Shown here piece by piece: positions 1-10,043 of a stretch of DNA of 64,000 nt. The notes below the pieces were generated by a model. It was given only the letters and a program-made list of their open reading frames with translations, searched no databases and had not been told where the DNA came from. The stretch comes from Sphingomonas naasensis (GTDB lineage Bacteria > Pseudomonadota > Alphaproteobacteria > Sphingomonadales > Sphingomonadaceae). Location of the stretch: assembly GCF_004792695.1 (NCBI RefSeq), contig NZ_SRXU01000001.1, forward strand, positions 620,001-684,000, given 5' to 3'. The translations under genes were made by a program, and so were the position numbers. Position 1 is the first letter of the stretch. Every line of letters begins with the position of its first letter.

Positions 1-1500
1 GTCACCGGGATCACCGACGCGCTGATGGATTCGATCCCGATGGTGGTGATCACCGGCCAGGTGCCCACCGCGCTGATCGGCACCGATGCGTTCCAGGAGG
101 CCGATACGGTCGGCATCACGCGGCACTGCACCAAGCATAATTATCTGGTGAAGGCGCCCGAGACGCTGGGAAGCATCATCCACGAGGCGTTCCACATCGC
201 CACTTCGGGTCGCCCCGGCCCGGTCGTGGTCGACATCCCCAAGGACGTCCAGGTCGCCACCGCGCGCTACGAGGCGCCGGGCCCGATCCAGCACAAGACC
301 TATCGCCCGCAGACCCAGCCCGACGCGGCGAAGATCCAGGAGTCGGTCGACATGCTCGCCGCCGCCGAGCGTCCGATCTTCTACACCGGCGGCGGGATCA
401 TCAATTCGGGTCCCGACGCGTCCGAGGCGCTGCGCGAGCTCGCCGCGCTCACCGGCGCACCGGTCACCTCGACCTTGATGGGGCTCGGCGCGCTGCCCGC
501 CTCGTCGGACCAGTGGCTGGGCATGCTCGGCATGCACGGCACCTACGAAGCCAATTGGGCGATGAACAAGGCCGATCTGATCATCGCCTTCGGCTCGCGC
601 TTCGACGATCGCGTCACCGGCCGGCTCGACGCCTTCGCGCCGAACAGCCGCAAGGTGCACATCGACATCGATCGCTCGTCGGTGAACAAGAATGTCCGCG
701 TCGACTTGCCGATCATCGCCGATGTCGGCGTGGCGCTGCGCGAGATGATCGCCTGCTGGAAGGCGCGCCAGCATCCGAAGCCCGATCTCACCGAATGGTG
801 GAACCGGATCAACGGCTGGCGCCAGACCCGCTGCCTCGATTTCGAGGAGAAGGGCGACGCGATCATGCCGCAGCGCGCGATCCGTGCGCTGTACGAGGCG
901 ACGAAGCATCGCGCCCCGATCATCACCACCGAGGTTGGCCAGCACCAGATGTGGGCCGCGCAGCATTTCGGCTTCGAAGCGCCCAACAAGTGGCTGACCA
1001 GCGGCGGCCTCGGCACGATGGGCTATGGCCTGCCCGCCGCGATCGGCGCGCAGCTCGGCAATCCGGATGCGCTGGTGATCGACATCGCCGGCGAAGCCTC
1101 GATCCAGATGAACATTCAGGAGCTGGCCACCGCCACCCAGTATCGCCTGCCGGTCAAGCTGTTCATCCTGAACAACGAATATATGGGCATGGTCCGCCAG
1201 TGGCAGGAGCTGACCTATCAGTCGCGCTACTCGGAGAGCTATTCGGACGCGCTTCCCGATTTCGTCAAGCTCGCCGAGGCCTATGGCTGGAAGGGCATTC
1301 GCATCGAGGGCCGGCAGGAGCTCGATCCCGGCATTGGCGAGATGCTCGCCTATGACGGGCCGGTGCTCGTCGATTGCCGGGTGGCCAAGCTCGCCAATTG
1401 CTTCCCGATGATCCCGTCGGGCGCCGCCCATACCGAAATGCTGCTCCAGGCCGCCGAAGTTTCCGGCGAAATGGACGACGAAGCCAAGGCACTGGTCTGA
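1..1500 (+). CDS. ilvB: Acetolactate synthase large subunit, 5'-truncated by window edge
   Basis: Catalytic subunit of acetohydroxyacid synthase, which condenses pyruvate with pyruvate or 2-oxobutyrate in valine, leucine and isoleucine synthesis using ThDP, Mg2+ and FAD. The frame is open from base 1, so roughly the first 85 residues, including the catalytic Glu region, lie outside. The central FAD region and the C-terminal ThDP region with NNEYMGMVRQWQELTY are clear. The ThDP metal-binding motif reads GEAS rather than the usual GDG or GDA (codons at 1090-1101), a conservative Asp to Glu change. ilvN follows after 4 bases, so the two subunits are co-transcribed. Identity is certain; the metal-site change is reported separately. 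Confidence 0.97.
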   Translation, partial: VTGITDALMDSIPMVVITGQVPTALIGTDAFQEADTVGITRHCTKHNYLVKAPETLGSIIHEAFHIATSGRPGPVVVDIPKDVQVATARYEAPGPIQHKTYRPQTQPDAAKIQESVDMLAAAERPIFYTGGGIINSGPDASEALRELAALTGAPVTSTLMGLGALPASSDQWLGMLGMHGTYEANWAMNKADLIIAFGSRFDDRVTGRLDAFAPNSRKVHIDIDRSSVNKNVRVDLPIIADVGVALREMIACWKARQHPKPDLTEWWNRINGWRQTRCLDFEEKGDAIMPQRAIRALYEATKHRAPIITTEVGQHQMWAAQHFGFEAPNKWLTSGGLGTMGYGLPAAIGAQLGNPDALVIDIAGEASIQMNIQELATATQYRLPVKLFILNNEYMGMVRQWQELTYQSRYSESYSDALPDFVKLAEAYGWKGIRIEGRQELDPGIGEMLAYDGPVLVDCRVAKLANCFPMIPSGAAHTEMLLQAAEVSGEMDDEAKALV

Positions 1501-1504
1501 TCCC

Positions 1505-2020
1505 ATGCACATCAAGGAAGAGCAAAAAGAGCGGCATACGCTTGCCGTGATCGTCGACAACGAGCCGGGCATCCTCGCCCGGATCGCCGGGCTGTTCACC
1601 GCGCGCGGCTACAATATCGAAAGCCTCACCGTCTCGGAGATCACCGAGGACAATCGAATTAGTCGCATCACCATCGTGACGTCGGCCTCGGCCGCGGTGA
1701 TGGAGCAGATCATCGCGCAGCTCGAGCGCCTCGTACCGGTCCACAAGGTGACCGACCTCACTGCTTTCGGCCCGCATGTCGAGCGCGAGCTCGCGCTCGT
1801 CAAGGTGGCCGGGACCGGCGACCACCGGATCGAGGCGCTCCGCCTCGCCGAGGTCTATCGCGCCCGCGTCGTCGATGCGACCACGTCGAGCTTCGTGTTC
1901 GAGGTCACCGGCGGCTCGGAAAAGATCGACAAGTTCGTCGAGCTGATGCGCGAGCTCGGCCTCGTCGAGGTCGCCCGCACCGGCGTCGTTGCAATTTCAC
2001 GGGGCAAGGAAGCCGCGTAA
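1505..2020 (+). CDS. ilvN: Acetolactate synthase small (regulatory) subunit
   Basis: A 171-residue regulatory subunit that binds valine and stimulates IlvB. An N-terminal ACT domain (about residues 14-85, starting HTLAVIVDNEPGILARIAGL) is followed by the AHAS small-subunit C-terminal domain (about 95-165), the normal length for the long ilvH/ilvN type. It begins 4 bases after the ilvB stop and lies in the same operon; ilvC follows after a 135-base gap holding a palindromic repeat. No anomaly seen. Confidence 0.97.
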   Translation: MHIKEEQKERHTLAVIVDNEPGILARIAGLFTARGYNIESLTVSEITEDNRISRITIVTSASAAVMEQIIAQLERLVPVHKVTDLTAFGPHVERELALVKVAGTGDHRIEALRLAEVYRARVVDATTSSFVFEVTGGSEKIDKFVELMRELGLVEVARTGVVAISRGKEAA

Positions 2021-2026
2021 TTTTAA

Positions 2027-3175
<1,149 letters not shown>

Positions 3176-3181
3176 GCCTCA

Positions 3182-3319
3182 AAATCCTCCCCCGGGGAAC
3201 CGGGGGAGGTGGCAGGCGCAGCCTGACGGAGGGGGCCTCTCCGCAAGCGACCCGCTCGCGGAGAGGCCCCCTCCGTCGCCTTCGGCGCCACCTCCCCCGC
3301 TGCGCGAGGGAGGATTTTT
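3182..3319. repeat. Long palindromic intergenic repeat (family B)
   Basis: About 138 bases with outer arms reading ATCCTCCC...GGGGGAGGTGG and CCACCTCCCCC...GGGAGGAT, and internal complementary ACGGAGGGGGC and GCCCCCTCCGT. Nested hairpins are obvious. Related copies lie at 19878-20006, 26368-26501 and 39065-39199. It directly follows ilvC and could act as its transcript end. Confidence 0.85.
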
Positions 3320-3336
3320 CTAGTGCGTCCCTTTCC

Positions 3337-3419
3337 GTGCTCCTGCGGAAGCAGGAGCCCAGGGCGGCATGCAAAACGCTCCGTAACTCTGGGCTCCTGC
3401 TTTCGCAGGAGCACTGGGC
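3337..3419. repeat. Paired palindromic repeat (family A variant)
   Basis: The hairpin arms GTGCTCCTGCGGAAGCAGGAG (3338-3358) and CTCCTGCTTTCGCAGGAGCAC (3394-3414) are inverted around about 35 bases, each extended by CCCAG/CTGGG. Architecture matches the family at 2029-2138 but with a different stem sequence. With the preceding repeat it fills the 303-base gap between ilvC and the next gene; I see no gene there. Confidence 0.75.
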
Positions 3420-3478
3420 TTTTTGACTTGATCTCGGCATTCCCCTTCAACGGAACCGACGACAGCAAGGGGCAATAC

Positions 3479-4081
3479 ATGACCGAAGAAACCGAAGGCC
3501 GCGCCGGCGTGACCCGCGTCGAGGCCTATTCCGACGCCGTCATTGCGATCGTCGTGACGATCATGGTGCTCGAGATGCACGCGCCCGAGGCGCCCGGCTG
3601 GGGCCATCTCCTCCATCTCTGGCCGATCTTCGTGTCCTATGCGCTCAGCTTCGCCTATGTCTCGATCTACTGGGTCAACCATCACCGGCTGTTCCACCAC
3701 GCGACCCGCGTCACCAACGGGCTGCTCTGGTCGAACATCACGCTGATCTTCACGCTCTCGCTGATCCCGTTCGGCACCGCCTATCTCGGCGAGCAGATCT
3801 TCAGCCGCGACGCGACGCTGGTGTATATGGGCATCATGCTGCTGCCGAGCTTCGCCTATATGTGGCTCCAGCGGACGATCCGGCGCACCGGCAGCCAGAC
3901 CGGGGAATCGCGCGCCTATCACCGCCTCGCGCTGCGCAAGGGCGCCGCGGCGACCGCGGTCTACGTCACCGGCATCGCGCTCAGCTTCGTGTCGCCCGCG
4001 CTCGGCCTCGCCTGCGCGGCGCTGGTCGCGATCTTCTGGTGCCTGCCGGCGAGCGCGCTCGACCACCTCTTCGAGCGCTGA
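3479..4081 (+). CDS. TMEM175-family (DUF1211) membrane protein
   Basis: A 200-residue integral membrane protein of the TMEM175 family, whose characterised members are potassium-permeable channels. The N-terminal signature TRVEAYSDAVIAIVVTIMVLEM (about residues 12-33) corresponds to the family RxxxFSD motif in the first helix, with Tyr in place of Phe. About six hydrophobic segments follow. Bacterial members have one six-helix repeat, and the length fits. ATG 3479 is preceded by AGCAAGGGG. A terminator hairpin follows immediately. Channel activity is inferred from the family only. Confidence 0.85.
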   Translation: MTEETEGRAGVTRVEAYSDAVIAIVVTIMVLEMHAPEAPGWGHLLHLWPIFVSYALSFAYVSIYWVNHHRLFHHATRVTNGLLWSNITLIFTLSLIPFGTAYLGEQIFSRDATLVYMGIMLLPSFAYMWLQRTIRRTGSQTGESRAYHRLALRKGAAATAVYVTGIALSFVSPALGLACAALVAIFWCLPASALDHLFER

Positions 4082-4090
4082 GCCAAAGAA

Positions 4091-4120
4091 AAACGGCCGG
4101 AGCTTTCGCCCCGGCCGTCC
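4091..4120. terminator. Bidirectional terminator hairpin
   Basis: The stem ACGGCCGG/CCGGCCGT (4093-4100 with 4111-4118) sits between the convergent TMEM175-like and TonB-receptor genes. An A-rich tract on one side (AAAGAAAAA) becomes a U tract for the minus-strand transcript, so it best terminates the receptor gene. Confidence 0.7.
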
Positions 4121-4138
4121 TGCTTTCCCGCCCTGGCC

Positions 4139-6871
4139 CTAGAAGCCGACGCGAACCCGTGCGCCGTAGAAGCGCGGCGTGCCCGGATAGGCGGCATAGT
4201 TGCCGGTCTGCTCGGGCACCGCGAAGCCGGTGATGTGGTAATATTGGTTGGTGGCGTTCTCGACGAAGACCTCGCCACGCCATTTGCCGTTGCTCGACTG
4301 AACGCCGAGGCTGGCGTTGACCAGCGCATAGCCCGGATTGAACAAAGTGGTGCGATCGTTCGCCGGATCGGGGTTGCTCGAGGGAATGTTGACCTCGCTG
4401 TTGTACCGCATGTCGACGTGCAGCAGGCCGTTGAGCGCGTTGGTAAGCCGCGGGGTCCAGGTGCCCGCGATCACCACGGTATGCTCGGGCTGATTGTTGA
4501 ACTGCCGGCCTTCTTGCCCCTGTAGCGGGGTGTTGAGGAAGTCGTTGCTGTCGGAATATTTGGCGCTGATGTAGCTGTAGCCGAGTTGGAAGGTCAGATC
4601 GCGCGCCGGGCGGATCGTCGATTCGATCTCGATGCCCTTGCTAATGCTCTTGGGCACATTCTGGACGACGAAATTGTTGCCCGAGAACACCAGCGACTGG
4701 AGATTGTAAAAGTTCATGTAGAACGCCGCGACGTTGAGCGTGAACTCGCGGCTCGGGCTCGCCTTGAAGCCGATCTCATAGGCATCGACCGTCTCGGCGC
4801 CGAAACGCAGATCCGATCCCTGCGCGCCGTTGCCGCCGAGCAGCACCGAATCGAAGGTCGCCTGGTCGAGATTGTAGCCGCCCGACTTGTAGCCGTGATC
4901 GAAGCTCGCATAGGCGAGCAGCCGGTTCGAGATCTTGTACGCCAGCTTGGCGGTGCCGGTGATCTCGTTGTCGGTGAAATCGTCCTGATAGTTGCCGTTG
5001 AACTCGGTGTTCACCGCCGGGTTGCAGCTGAGCAGGAACAGGTTGTTGAACAGCCCCGGGATCTGCTTGAGCACATTGGCATAGGCCACCGCCGCGGCGT
5101 TGCCCGCGCGCACCTGGTTGAAGAAGGTGCAGCTGCCCAGATTGTTGTTGATCGAGGCGGTCATGTCCTTCTTCTCGTGGTTCCAGCGCGCACCCAGCGT
5201 GACCGAGAGCTTGTCGGTGACGTTGATGATGTTGTGCGTGAACAGCGCGAAGGCATTGGTCTTGACGCGGAAATCGTCGGGGCTGTTGCCCTGGCCGGGC
5301 ACCGCGCCGGGAAGCGGGCTCGCAGCCAGCGCGGCGAGACCCGGGATCGGCGTGGACGGGAAGCCCGGGATCACGCAGAGCCCGGGCGGCGCCGTGCCCG
5401 CCTGCGCGCGGAAGCAGCCGACCAGCGGCGCGAGCTGGCCATAGACCGCGGTGAGCGCGGGCAAGCTGTTCGGAACCGCGGGATTGAGCAGCGCCGCGCC
5501 GAAGGTCGGCACCGTCGGGCCGAGCGAGCCGAAGAATTGCAGCGGCGTGCCGAAGGCCGCGCGGAGCTGGCCGGCAAACACGGTGTCGACATAGCGGTTG
5601 CCGTCATTGCCGATCTGCACGACGTCGCGCAGCTTGTTGCTCTCGTTGAGGTAGAAGCCGCCGATCAGCCAGTCGAGCTTGCCGCCGAAGCCCGAGCCCT
5701 GCAGGCGCAGCTCCTGCGTGAAATCGGTGAGCTCGTTGCGATAGCCGTCGCGATAGGCGCGATCGATTCCCGAGAAATCAATGTCCTGGTTCCGCACCAC
5801 CCGCCAGTTGCGATAGGCGGTGATCGAAGTCAGCTTGACGTCGCCGAGATCCCAGTTGAGCTCGCCCGAAAAGCCCCAGTCGCGGATGCGCTCGGCAAAG
5901 TCGCGGTTGGGGGAGATCGCCATGCGCCGCTCGAGCGGCATGTCGCTGAAGTTGAGCTGCGTGGTGCTGCCGACGGGGAAGGCACGCGTCACGCCGGGCG
6001 TGAAATATAGCCCGTCAAGGCCCTGCGCCGCCGCGATCCCCTCGATCGCGCCGGCAAGCGCGCCGCGGACCGCGGACACCGCGCCGCAGCATTGCTCGTC
6101 GGTCTGGTAATAGTCGCCGATCAGGCGGAAGGTGATGTCGCCCGTGTCGAGCAGCGCCTGGCCGCGGACGTTCCAGCGATCGATGTCGTTGATCGCGCGA
6201 TCGCTGTTGACGTCCTCGATATAGCCGTCGCGCTTGCGATAACCGGCGTCGAGGCGCAGCGCGAGCGACTTGCTCACCGGACCGGTGATCGCGCCCTTGA
6301 CGCCATAGGCGTTGTAGTTGCCGTACATCCCCTCGACATAGCCCTGCGTCTCGAACTGCGGCTGCGCGGTGAAGATGCTCAGCGCACCGGCCGAGGTGTT
6401 GCGGCCGAACAGCGTGCCCTGCGGCCCGCGCAGCACCTCGACGCGCTCGAGCTCGGGAAGCTCGGAGATGGCGACGCCGGCGCGGGCGCGGAACACGCCG
6501 TCGATGAACACGCCCACTGCGGGCTCGAAGCCGGGATTGTCGCCGCCGGTCGTGATGCCGCGCAGATAGATGGTGGTGCCCGTCGCCGAGGACTGGCCGG
6601 TCGAGCTCTGCAGCGACGGCGCGAGCTGCTCAAGGTCGCGGACATTGTCGACCGCGGCGTTCTGGAGCAGCTCGGCACCGATCGCGGTGATCGCGATCGG
6701 CACTTCCTGCACGGTCTCGTTACGCCGCGTCGCGGTCACGACGATGTCGTTGGCGCTGTCATAGTCCTGCGTCGCGCTCTCGTCGGCGGGCGCAGGCGTT
6801 TCCTGGGCGAACGCCGGCGTGGCTGCGAGCAATGCGAGCGCGGTCGCCGCGAGCAAATCGAGCTTCTTCAT
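4139..6871 (-). CDS. TonB-dependent outer-membrane receptor
   Basis: A 910-residue outer-membrane beta-barrel receptor that imports a ligand using TonB-ExbBD energy. It has a signal peptide (residues 1-22, ending AFAQ), a TonB-box-like DIVVTATRRN at about 43-52, a plug domain with the LRGPQGTLFGRNTSAGA signature, and a barrel ending in a C-terminal Phe (RVRVGF), as needed for Bam insertion. Typical sphingomonad TBDRs are 750-1000 residues. No transport or hydrolase gene is adjacent, so the substrate cannot be assigned. The cognate tonB system at 57-60 kb could serve it. Confidence 0.93.
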   Translation of the reverse strand: MKKLDLLAATALALLAATPAFAQETPAPADESATQDYDSANDIVVTATRRNETVQEVPIAITAIGAELLQNAAVDNVRDLEQLAPSLQSSTGQSSATGTTIYLRGITTGGDNPGFEPAVGVFIDGVFRARAGVAISELPELERVEVLRGPQGTLFGRNTSAGALSIFTAQPQFETQGYVEGMYGNYNAYGVKGAITGPVSKSLALRLDAGYRKRDGYIEDVNSDRAINDIDRWNVRGQALLDTGDITFRLIGDYYQTDEQCCGAVSAVRGALAGAIEGIAAAQGLDGLYFTPGVTRAFPVGSTTQLNFSDMPLERRMAISPNRDFAERIRDWGFSGELNWDLGDVKLTSITAYRNWRVVRNQDIDFSGIDRAYRDGYRNELTDFTQELRLQGSGFGGKLDWLIGGFYLNESNKLRDVVQIGNDGNRYVDTVFAGQLRAAFGTPLQFFGSLGPTVPTFGAALLNPAVPNSLPALTAVYGQLAPLVGCFRAQAGTAPPGLCVIPGFPSTPIPGLAALAASPLPGAVPGQGNSPDDFRVKTNAFALFTHNIINVTDKLSVTLGARWNHEKKDMTASINNNLGSCTFFNQVRAGNAAAVAYANVLKQIPGLFNNLFLLSCNPAVNTEFNGNYQDDFTDNEITGTAKLAYKISNRLLAYASFDHGYKSGGYNLDQATFDSVLLGGNGAQGSDLRFGAETVDAYEIGFKASPSREFTLNVAAFYMNFYNLQSLVFSGNNFVVQNVPKSISKGIEIESTIRPARDLTFQLGYSYISAKYSDSNDFLNTPLQGQEGRQFNNQPEHTVVIAGTWTPRLTNALNGLLHVDMRYNSEVNIPSSNPDPANDRTTLFNPGYALVNASLGVQSSNGKWRGEVFVENATNQYYHITGFAVPEQTGNYAAYPGTPRFYGARVRVGF

Positions 6872-7104
6872 TGCGATGGATCCCCTCTCCTGTCGCCGGC
6901 CCTGTTACCTATCCGGCATCGGCGTTGCTTTTATTACGTACGAAACTAACGCTGCATTTTTGAAGCCGTCAACGGGGATGCGGCGCGGAACTCCGCGGTT
7001 TCCGGCCGTTTTCCCGAGGGTGGTACGGATGCGCAACAGTGCCGGCGACGCAAAGCGGCGCATGCCGTAGCGTAAACATAGGCAGGTCGAGGAAGGACGG
7101 GCGA

Positions 7105-7725
7105 ATGGCAGAAATTCACGATCCGGCGGAAGATGGCGATCTGATCGCCGGCCCCGCCAAGATCGCGGTGCCCGAGGACGTCGCCGAAGCGATCCGCACG
7201 CTGATCCGCTGGTCGGGCGACGATCCCGCGCGCGAGGGGCTGATCGACACCCCGCAGCGCGTGGCGCGCGCGTGGAAGGAATATTGCCAGGGCTATGGCG
7301 AAGACCCCGCGCACCATCTCGCCCGCGTGTTCGAGGAAGTCGGCGGCTATGACGAGATCGTGCTGCTCAAGGACATCCCCTTCCAGTCGCATTGCGAGCA
7401 CCACATGGCGCCGATCATCGGCAAGGCCTCGATCGCCTATCTCCCCAAGGATCACGTCGTCGGCATCTCCAAGCTGGCGCGCGTGCTCCACGCCTTTGCC
7501 CGCCGGCTGCAGGTTCAGGAGCGCCTCACCGCCGAGGTTGCCGACTGTATCTGGAACGGCCTCAAGCCGGTCGGCGTCGCGGTGGTGATCGAGGCGAGCC
7601 ATGCCTGCATGACCGCGCGCGGCGTGCGCACGCCGGGGGTCGGCATGGTCACCAGCCGCATGATGGGGGTGTTCCGCGACGACGAGCGGAGCCGGCAGGA
7701 AGTGCTCAAGCTGATGGGCTATTGA
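7105..7725 (+). CDS. folE: GTP cyclohydrolase I
   Basis: A 206-residue enzyme that converts GTP to dihydroneopterin triphosphate, the first step of folate synthesis. The zinc ligands are visible in SHCEHHMAPI (Cys97, His99/100) and in ASHACMTARG (about Cys168), together with the GVRTPGVGMVTS segment. ATG 7105 is preceded by GAGGAAGGA. An SDR of pteridine-reductase type and folB follow, forming a pterin cluster. Confidence 0.97.
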   Translation: MAEIHDPAEDGDLIAGPAKIAVPEDVAEAIRTLIRWSGDDPAREGLIDTPQRVARAWKEYCQGYGEDPAHHLARVFEEVGGYDEIVLLKDIPFQSHCEHHMAPIIGKASIAYLPKDHVVGISKLARVLHAFARRLQVQERLTAEVADCIWNGLKPVGVAVVIEASHACMTARGVRTPGVGMVTSRMMGVFRDDERSRQEVLKLMGY

Positions 7726-7777
7726 GGATGCAGGTGCGTCCTCGTTCCTCCCCCCTCCTCCCGCGGGGGAGGATCCG

Positions 7778-8542
7778 GTGAGAATCCTCGTCACCGGCGG
7801 GGCGAAGCGAATCGGTGCGGGGATCGCGCGCCGGCTGGCGCTGCGCGGCCATGCCGTCGCGATCCACCACCATCACGCGCCCGACGACGCCGAGGCGCTG
7901 CGCGACGCGATCGCCGCGGCGGGCGGCACCGCCTGCATCGTCTCGGGCGAGCTCGCCGAGGCCGAAACCGCCCCCGCCCTGATCCACGCCGCGCGCGAAG
8001 GGCTCGGCGGCGCGATCGACGGCCTCGTCAACAACGCCTCGATATTCGCGTGGGACGCGCTGCCGCTCGCCGATTTCGCGCTGCTCGATCGCCATATGCG
8101 CGTCAATTGCGGTGCCCCCGTCGCGCTCGCCTCGGCCCTCGCCGCGCAGGACGATCTCGATGCCGGGGCGGTGGTCAATCTGCTCGATCAGAAGATCGCC
8201 AATCTCAACCCCGATTTCCTCACCTACACGCTGAGCAAGGCCGCGCTCGCCGCCGCGACCGAATTGCTCGCCCGCGCACTCGCGCCAAGGGTACGCGTCA
8301 ATGCGGTCTCCCCTGGCCTGACCTTGCCGAGCCTCGACCAGACCATGGAGGAATTCGCCGAACATTCGCGCGCGAACCTGCTCCAGCAGCCGGTCGCGCT
8401 CGACGACATCGCCGCGACGGTGGAGCATCTGCTCACCGCGCGCAGCATCACCGGGCAGAATGTCTTCGTCGATTGCGGCCAGCGCTTCCTGCCGCGCGAC
8501 GGCGACGTGATGTTCGAAGGACGCGAACGCCCGCATGGCTGA
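7778..8542 (+). CDS. SDR oxidoreductase, pteridine reductase / FolM-like
   Basis: A 254-residue short-chain dehydrogenase with the nucleotide motif TGGAKRIG (residues 6-13), where RIG replaces GIG as in pteridine reductases and FolM. The usual catalytic Ser is absent; LLDQK places Asp137 thirteen residues before Tyr150 (YTLSK, Lys154), the spacing of the Asp-Tyr-Lys triad of PTR1. It lies between folE and folB and overlaps folB by 8 bases. I infer NADPH-dependent reduction of dihydropterin, dihydromonapterin or dihydrofolate. The start is GTG with GGGGGAGGA upstream. Confidence 0.82.
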   Translation: MRILVTGGAKRIGAGIARRLALRGHAVAIHHHHAPDDAEALRDAIAAAGGTACIVSGELAEAETAPALIHAAREGLGGAIDGLVNNASIFAWDALPLADFALLDRHMRVNCGAPVALASALAAQDDLDAGAVVNLLDQKIANLNPDFLTYTLSKAALAAATELLARALAPRVRVNAVSPGLTLPSLDQTMEEFAEHSRANLLQQPVALDDIAATVEHLLTARSITGQNVFVDCGQRFLPRDGDVMFEGRERPHG

Positions 8543-8888
8543 GTACACGATCCTGCTCGAGGGGCTCGAACTGCGCATCGGCCTCGGCGTCCACCCGCAC
8601 GAGCGCGCCGCGCCGCAGCGGGTCATGCTCGATGTCGCGATGACCTGCGCCTATGCCGATGCGCCCGACGACCGGATCGACGCGGTGGTCGACTATGATT
8701 TCCTCCGCGAGCGGATCCACGCGCTCGCCGCGGCGCGCCATATCGAGCTGCAGGAGACGCTGTGCGACGCAGTCGCGGCGCTCGCGCTCGCCGACCCCCG
8801 CGTGGTCCGCGTGCGGGTCCGCTCGATGAAGCTCGACATCTACCCCGACGCGCGCATCGGTTGTGAGATCGTCCGCGAGCGCCGATGA
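8535..8888 (+). CDS. folB: Dihydroneopterin aldolase
   Basis: A 117-residue FolB that cleaves dihydroneopterin to hydroxymethyldihydropterin and glycolaldehyde. Family features are the N-terminal LEGLELRIGLGVHPHE (catalytic Glu), DYDFLRERI around the substrate-binding Tyr, and MKLDIYPDA carrying the conserved Lys. It overlaps the upstream SDR by 8 bases, indicating translational coupling. A second, divergent FolB-domain gene lies at 60847-61218. Confidence 0.93.
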   Translation: MAEYTILLEGLELRIGLGVHPHERAAPQRVMLDVAMTCAYADAPDDRIDAVVDYDFLRERIHALAAARHIELQETLCDAVAALALADPRVVRVRVRSMKLDIYPDARIGCEIVRERR

Positions 8889-8913
8889 CGGGAAGCAGCA
8901 AAGGGAGGAAGTG

Positions 8914-10041
8914 ATGGCCGATCGGTTCACCGGGCTCGAACTGCGCTCGACGGTGTCGAGCGATGCGCGGCTGACGTTGACCCTCGCGCCGGTGACGCTC
9001 GATCCGCCCGGCCCCGACGAGGTGATCGTCCGCGTCGAGGCGACGCCGATCAATCCTTCCGATCTCGGCTTGCTGCTCGGCCCTGCCGACGTGTCGACGC
9101 TCGCGGCCAGCGGGAGCGCCGACAGCCCCGGCCTCACCGCGGCGATCCCCCCGGCACGGCTCGGGGCGATGAAGGCGCGGCTCGATCAACCGATGCCGGT
9201 CGGCAACGAAGGCGCCGGTACGGTGGTCGCGGCGGGCGCTAATGTCGCGGGGCTGCTCGGCAAGAAGGTGGGGATGATCGGCGGCGCGATGTACGCCGAG
9301 TATCGCAAGATCGCCGCGCGCGACTGCATCCCGCTCCCCGAGGGCGCCAGCGCCGCCGACGGCGCCTCGATGTTCGTCAATCCGCTAACCGCGCTGGCGA
9401 TGGTCGAGACGCTCAGGATGGAAGGCCACAAGGCGCTGGTCCATACCGCCGCCGCGTCGAACCTCGGCCAGATGCTCAACCGCATCTGCATCGCCGACGG
9501 CGTCCCGCTGGTGAACGTGGTGCGCAACGAGGCTCAGGCCGCGATCCTCCGCGAGATCGGCGCCAAACACATCGTCGACAGCAGCGCCGCCGATTTCCGC
9601 GAGAAGCTCACCGACGCGATCGCCGAGACCGGCGCCACCCTCGCCTTCGACGCGATCGGCGGCGGCAGGCTGGTGAACAGCATCCTCCACGCGATGGAAG
9701 CCGCGGCCAATCGCAGCGCGACCGAATATAGCCGCTACGGCTCGTCGACCTTCAAGCAGGTCTATATCTATGGCGCGCTCGATCTCGGCCCGACCGAGCT
9801 CGATCGCGGCTATGGCTTCGCCTGGGGGGTCAGCGGCTTCTTGCTCACGCCCTTCCTGATGAAGCTCGGCATGGAGGGCGTGCTGCGGCTGCGCGCCCGC
9901 GTCGCCGCCGAATTGAAGACGACCTTCGCCAGCCACTATACCGCGACGATCTCGCTCGCCGAGGCGCTCGATCCGGTGATCGCCGCCGCCTATGCGAAAA
10001 AGGCGACCGGCGAGAAATATCTGATCGACCCCAGCCGCTAA
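8914..10041 (+). CDS. Zinc-binding-dehydrogenase-superfamily (MDR) oxidoreductase
   Basis: A 375-residue MDR protein with an N-terminal GroES-like domain (VRVEATPINPSDLGLL at about 40-55) and a C-terminal Rossmann fold, where VHTAAASNLGQMLNRI is the nucleotide-binding segment. The zinc-ligand Cys pattern of alcohol dehydrogenases is not seen, so a quinone-oxidoreductase or enoyl-reductase-like NADPH enzyme is more likely. ATG 8914 has AAAGGGAGGAAG upstream. It follows folB closely and may be co-transcribed; the substrate is unknown. Confidence 0.8.
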   Translation: MADRFTGLELRSTVSSDARLTLTLAPVTLDPPGPDEVIVRVEATPINPSDLGLLLGPADVSTLAASGSADSPGLTAAIPPARLGAMKARLDQPMPVGNEGAGTVVAAGANVAGLLGKKVGMIGGAMYAEYRKIAARDCIPLPEGASAADGASMFVNPLTALAMVETLRMEGHKALVHTAAASNLGQMLNRICIADGVPLVNVVRNEAQAAILREIGAKHIVDSSAADFREKLTDAIAETGATLAFDAIGGGRLVNSILHAMEAAANRSATEYSRYGSSTFKQVYIYGALDLGPTELDRGYGFAWGVSGFLLTPFLMKLGMEGVLRLRARVAAELKTTFASHYTATISLAEALDPVIAAAYAKKATGEKYLIDPSR

Positions 10042-10043
10042 GG

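Noticed and set aside
6931..6950. TTACGTACGAAACTAA near the TonB-receptor promoter as a TetR-type operator
   Set aside because: Only the central CGTACG is symmetric and no regulator gene is adjacent; too weak.
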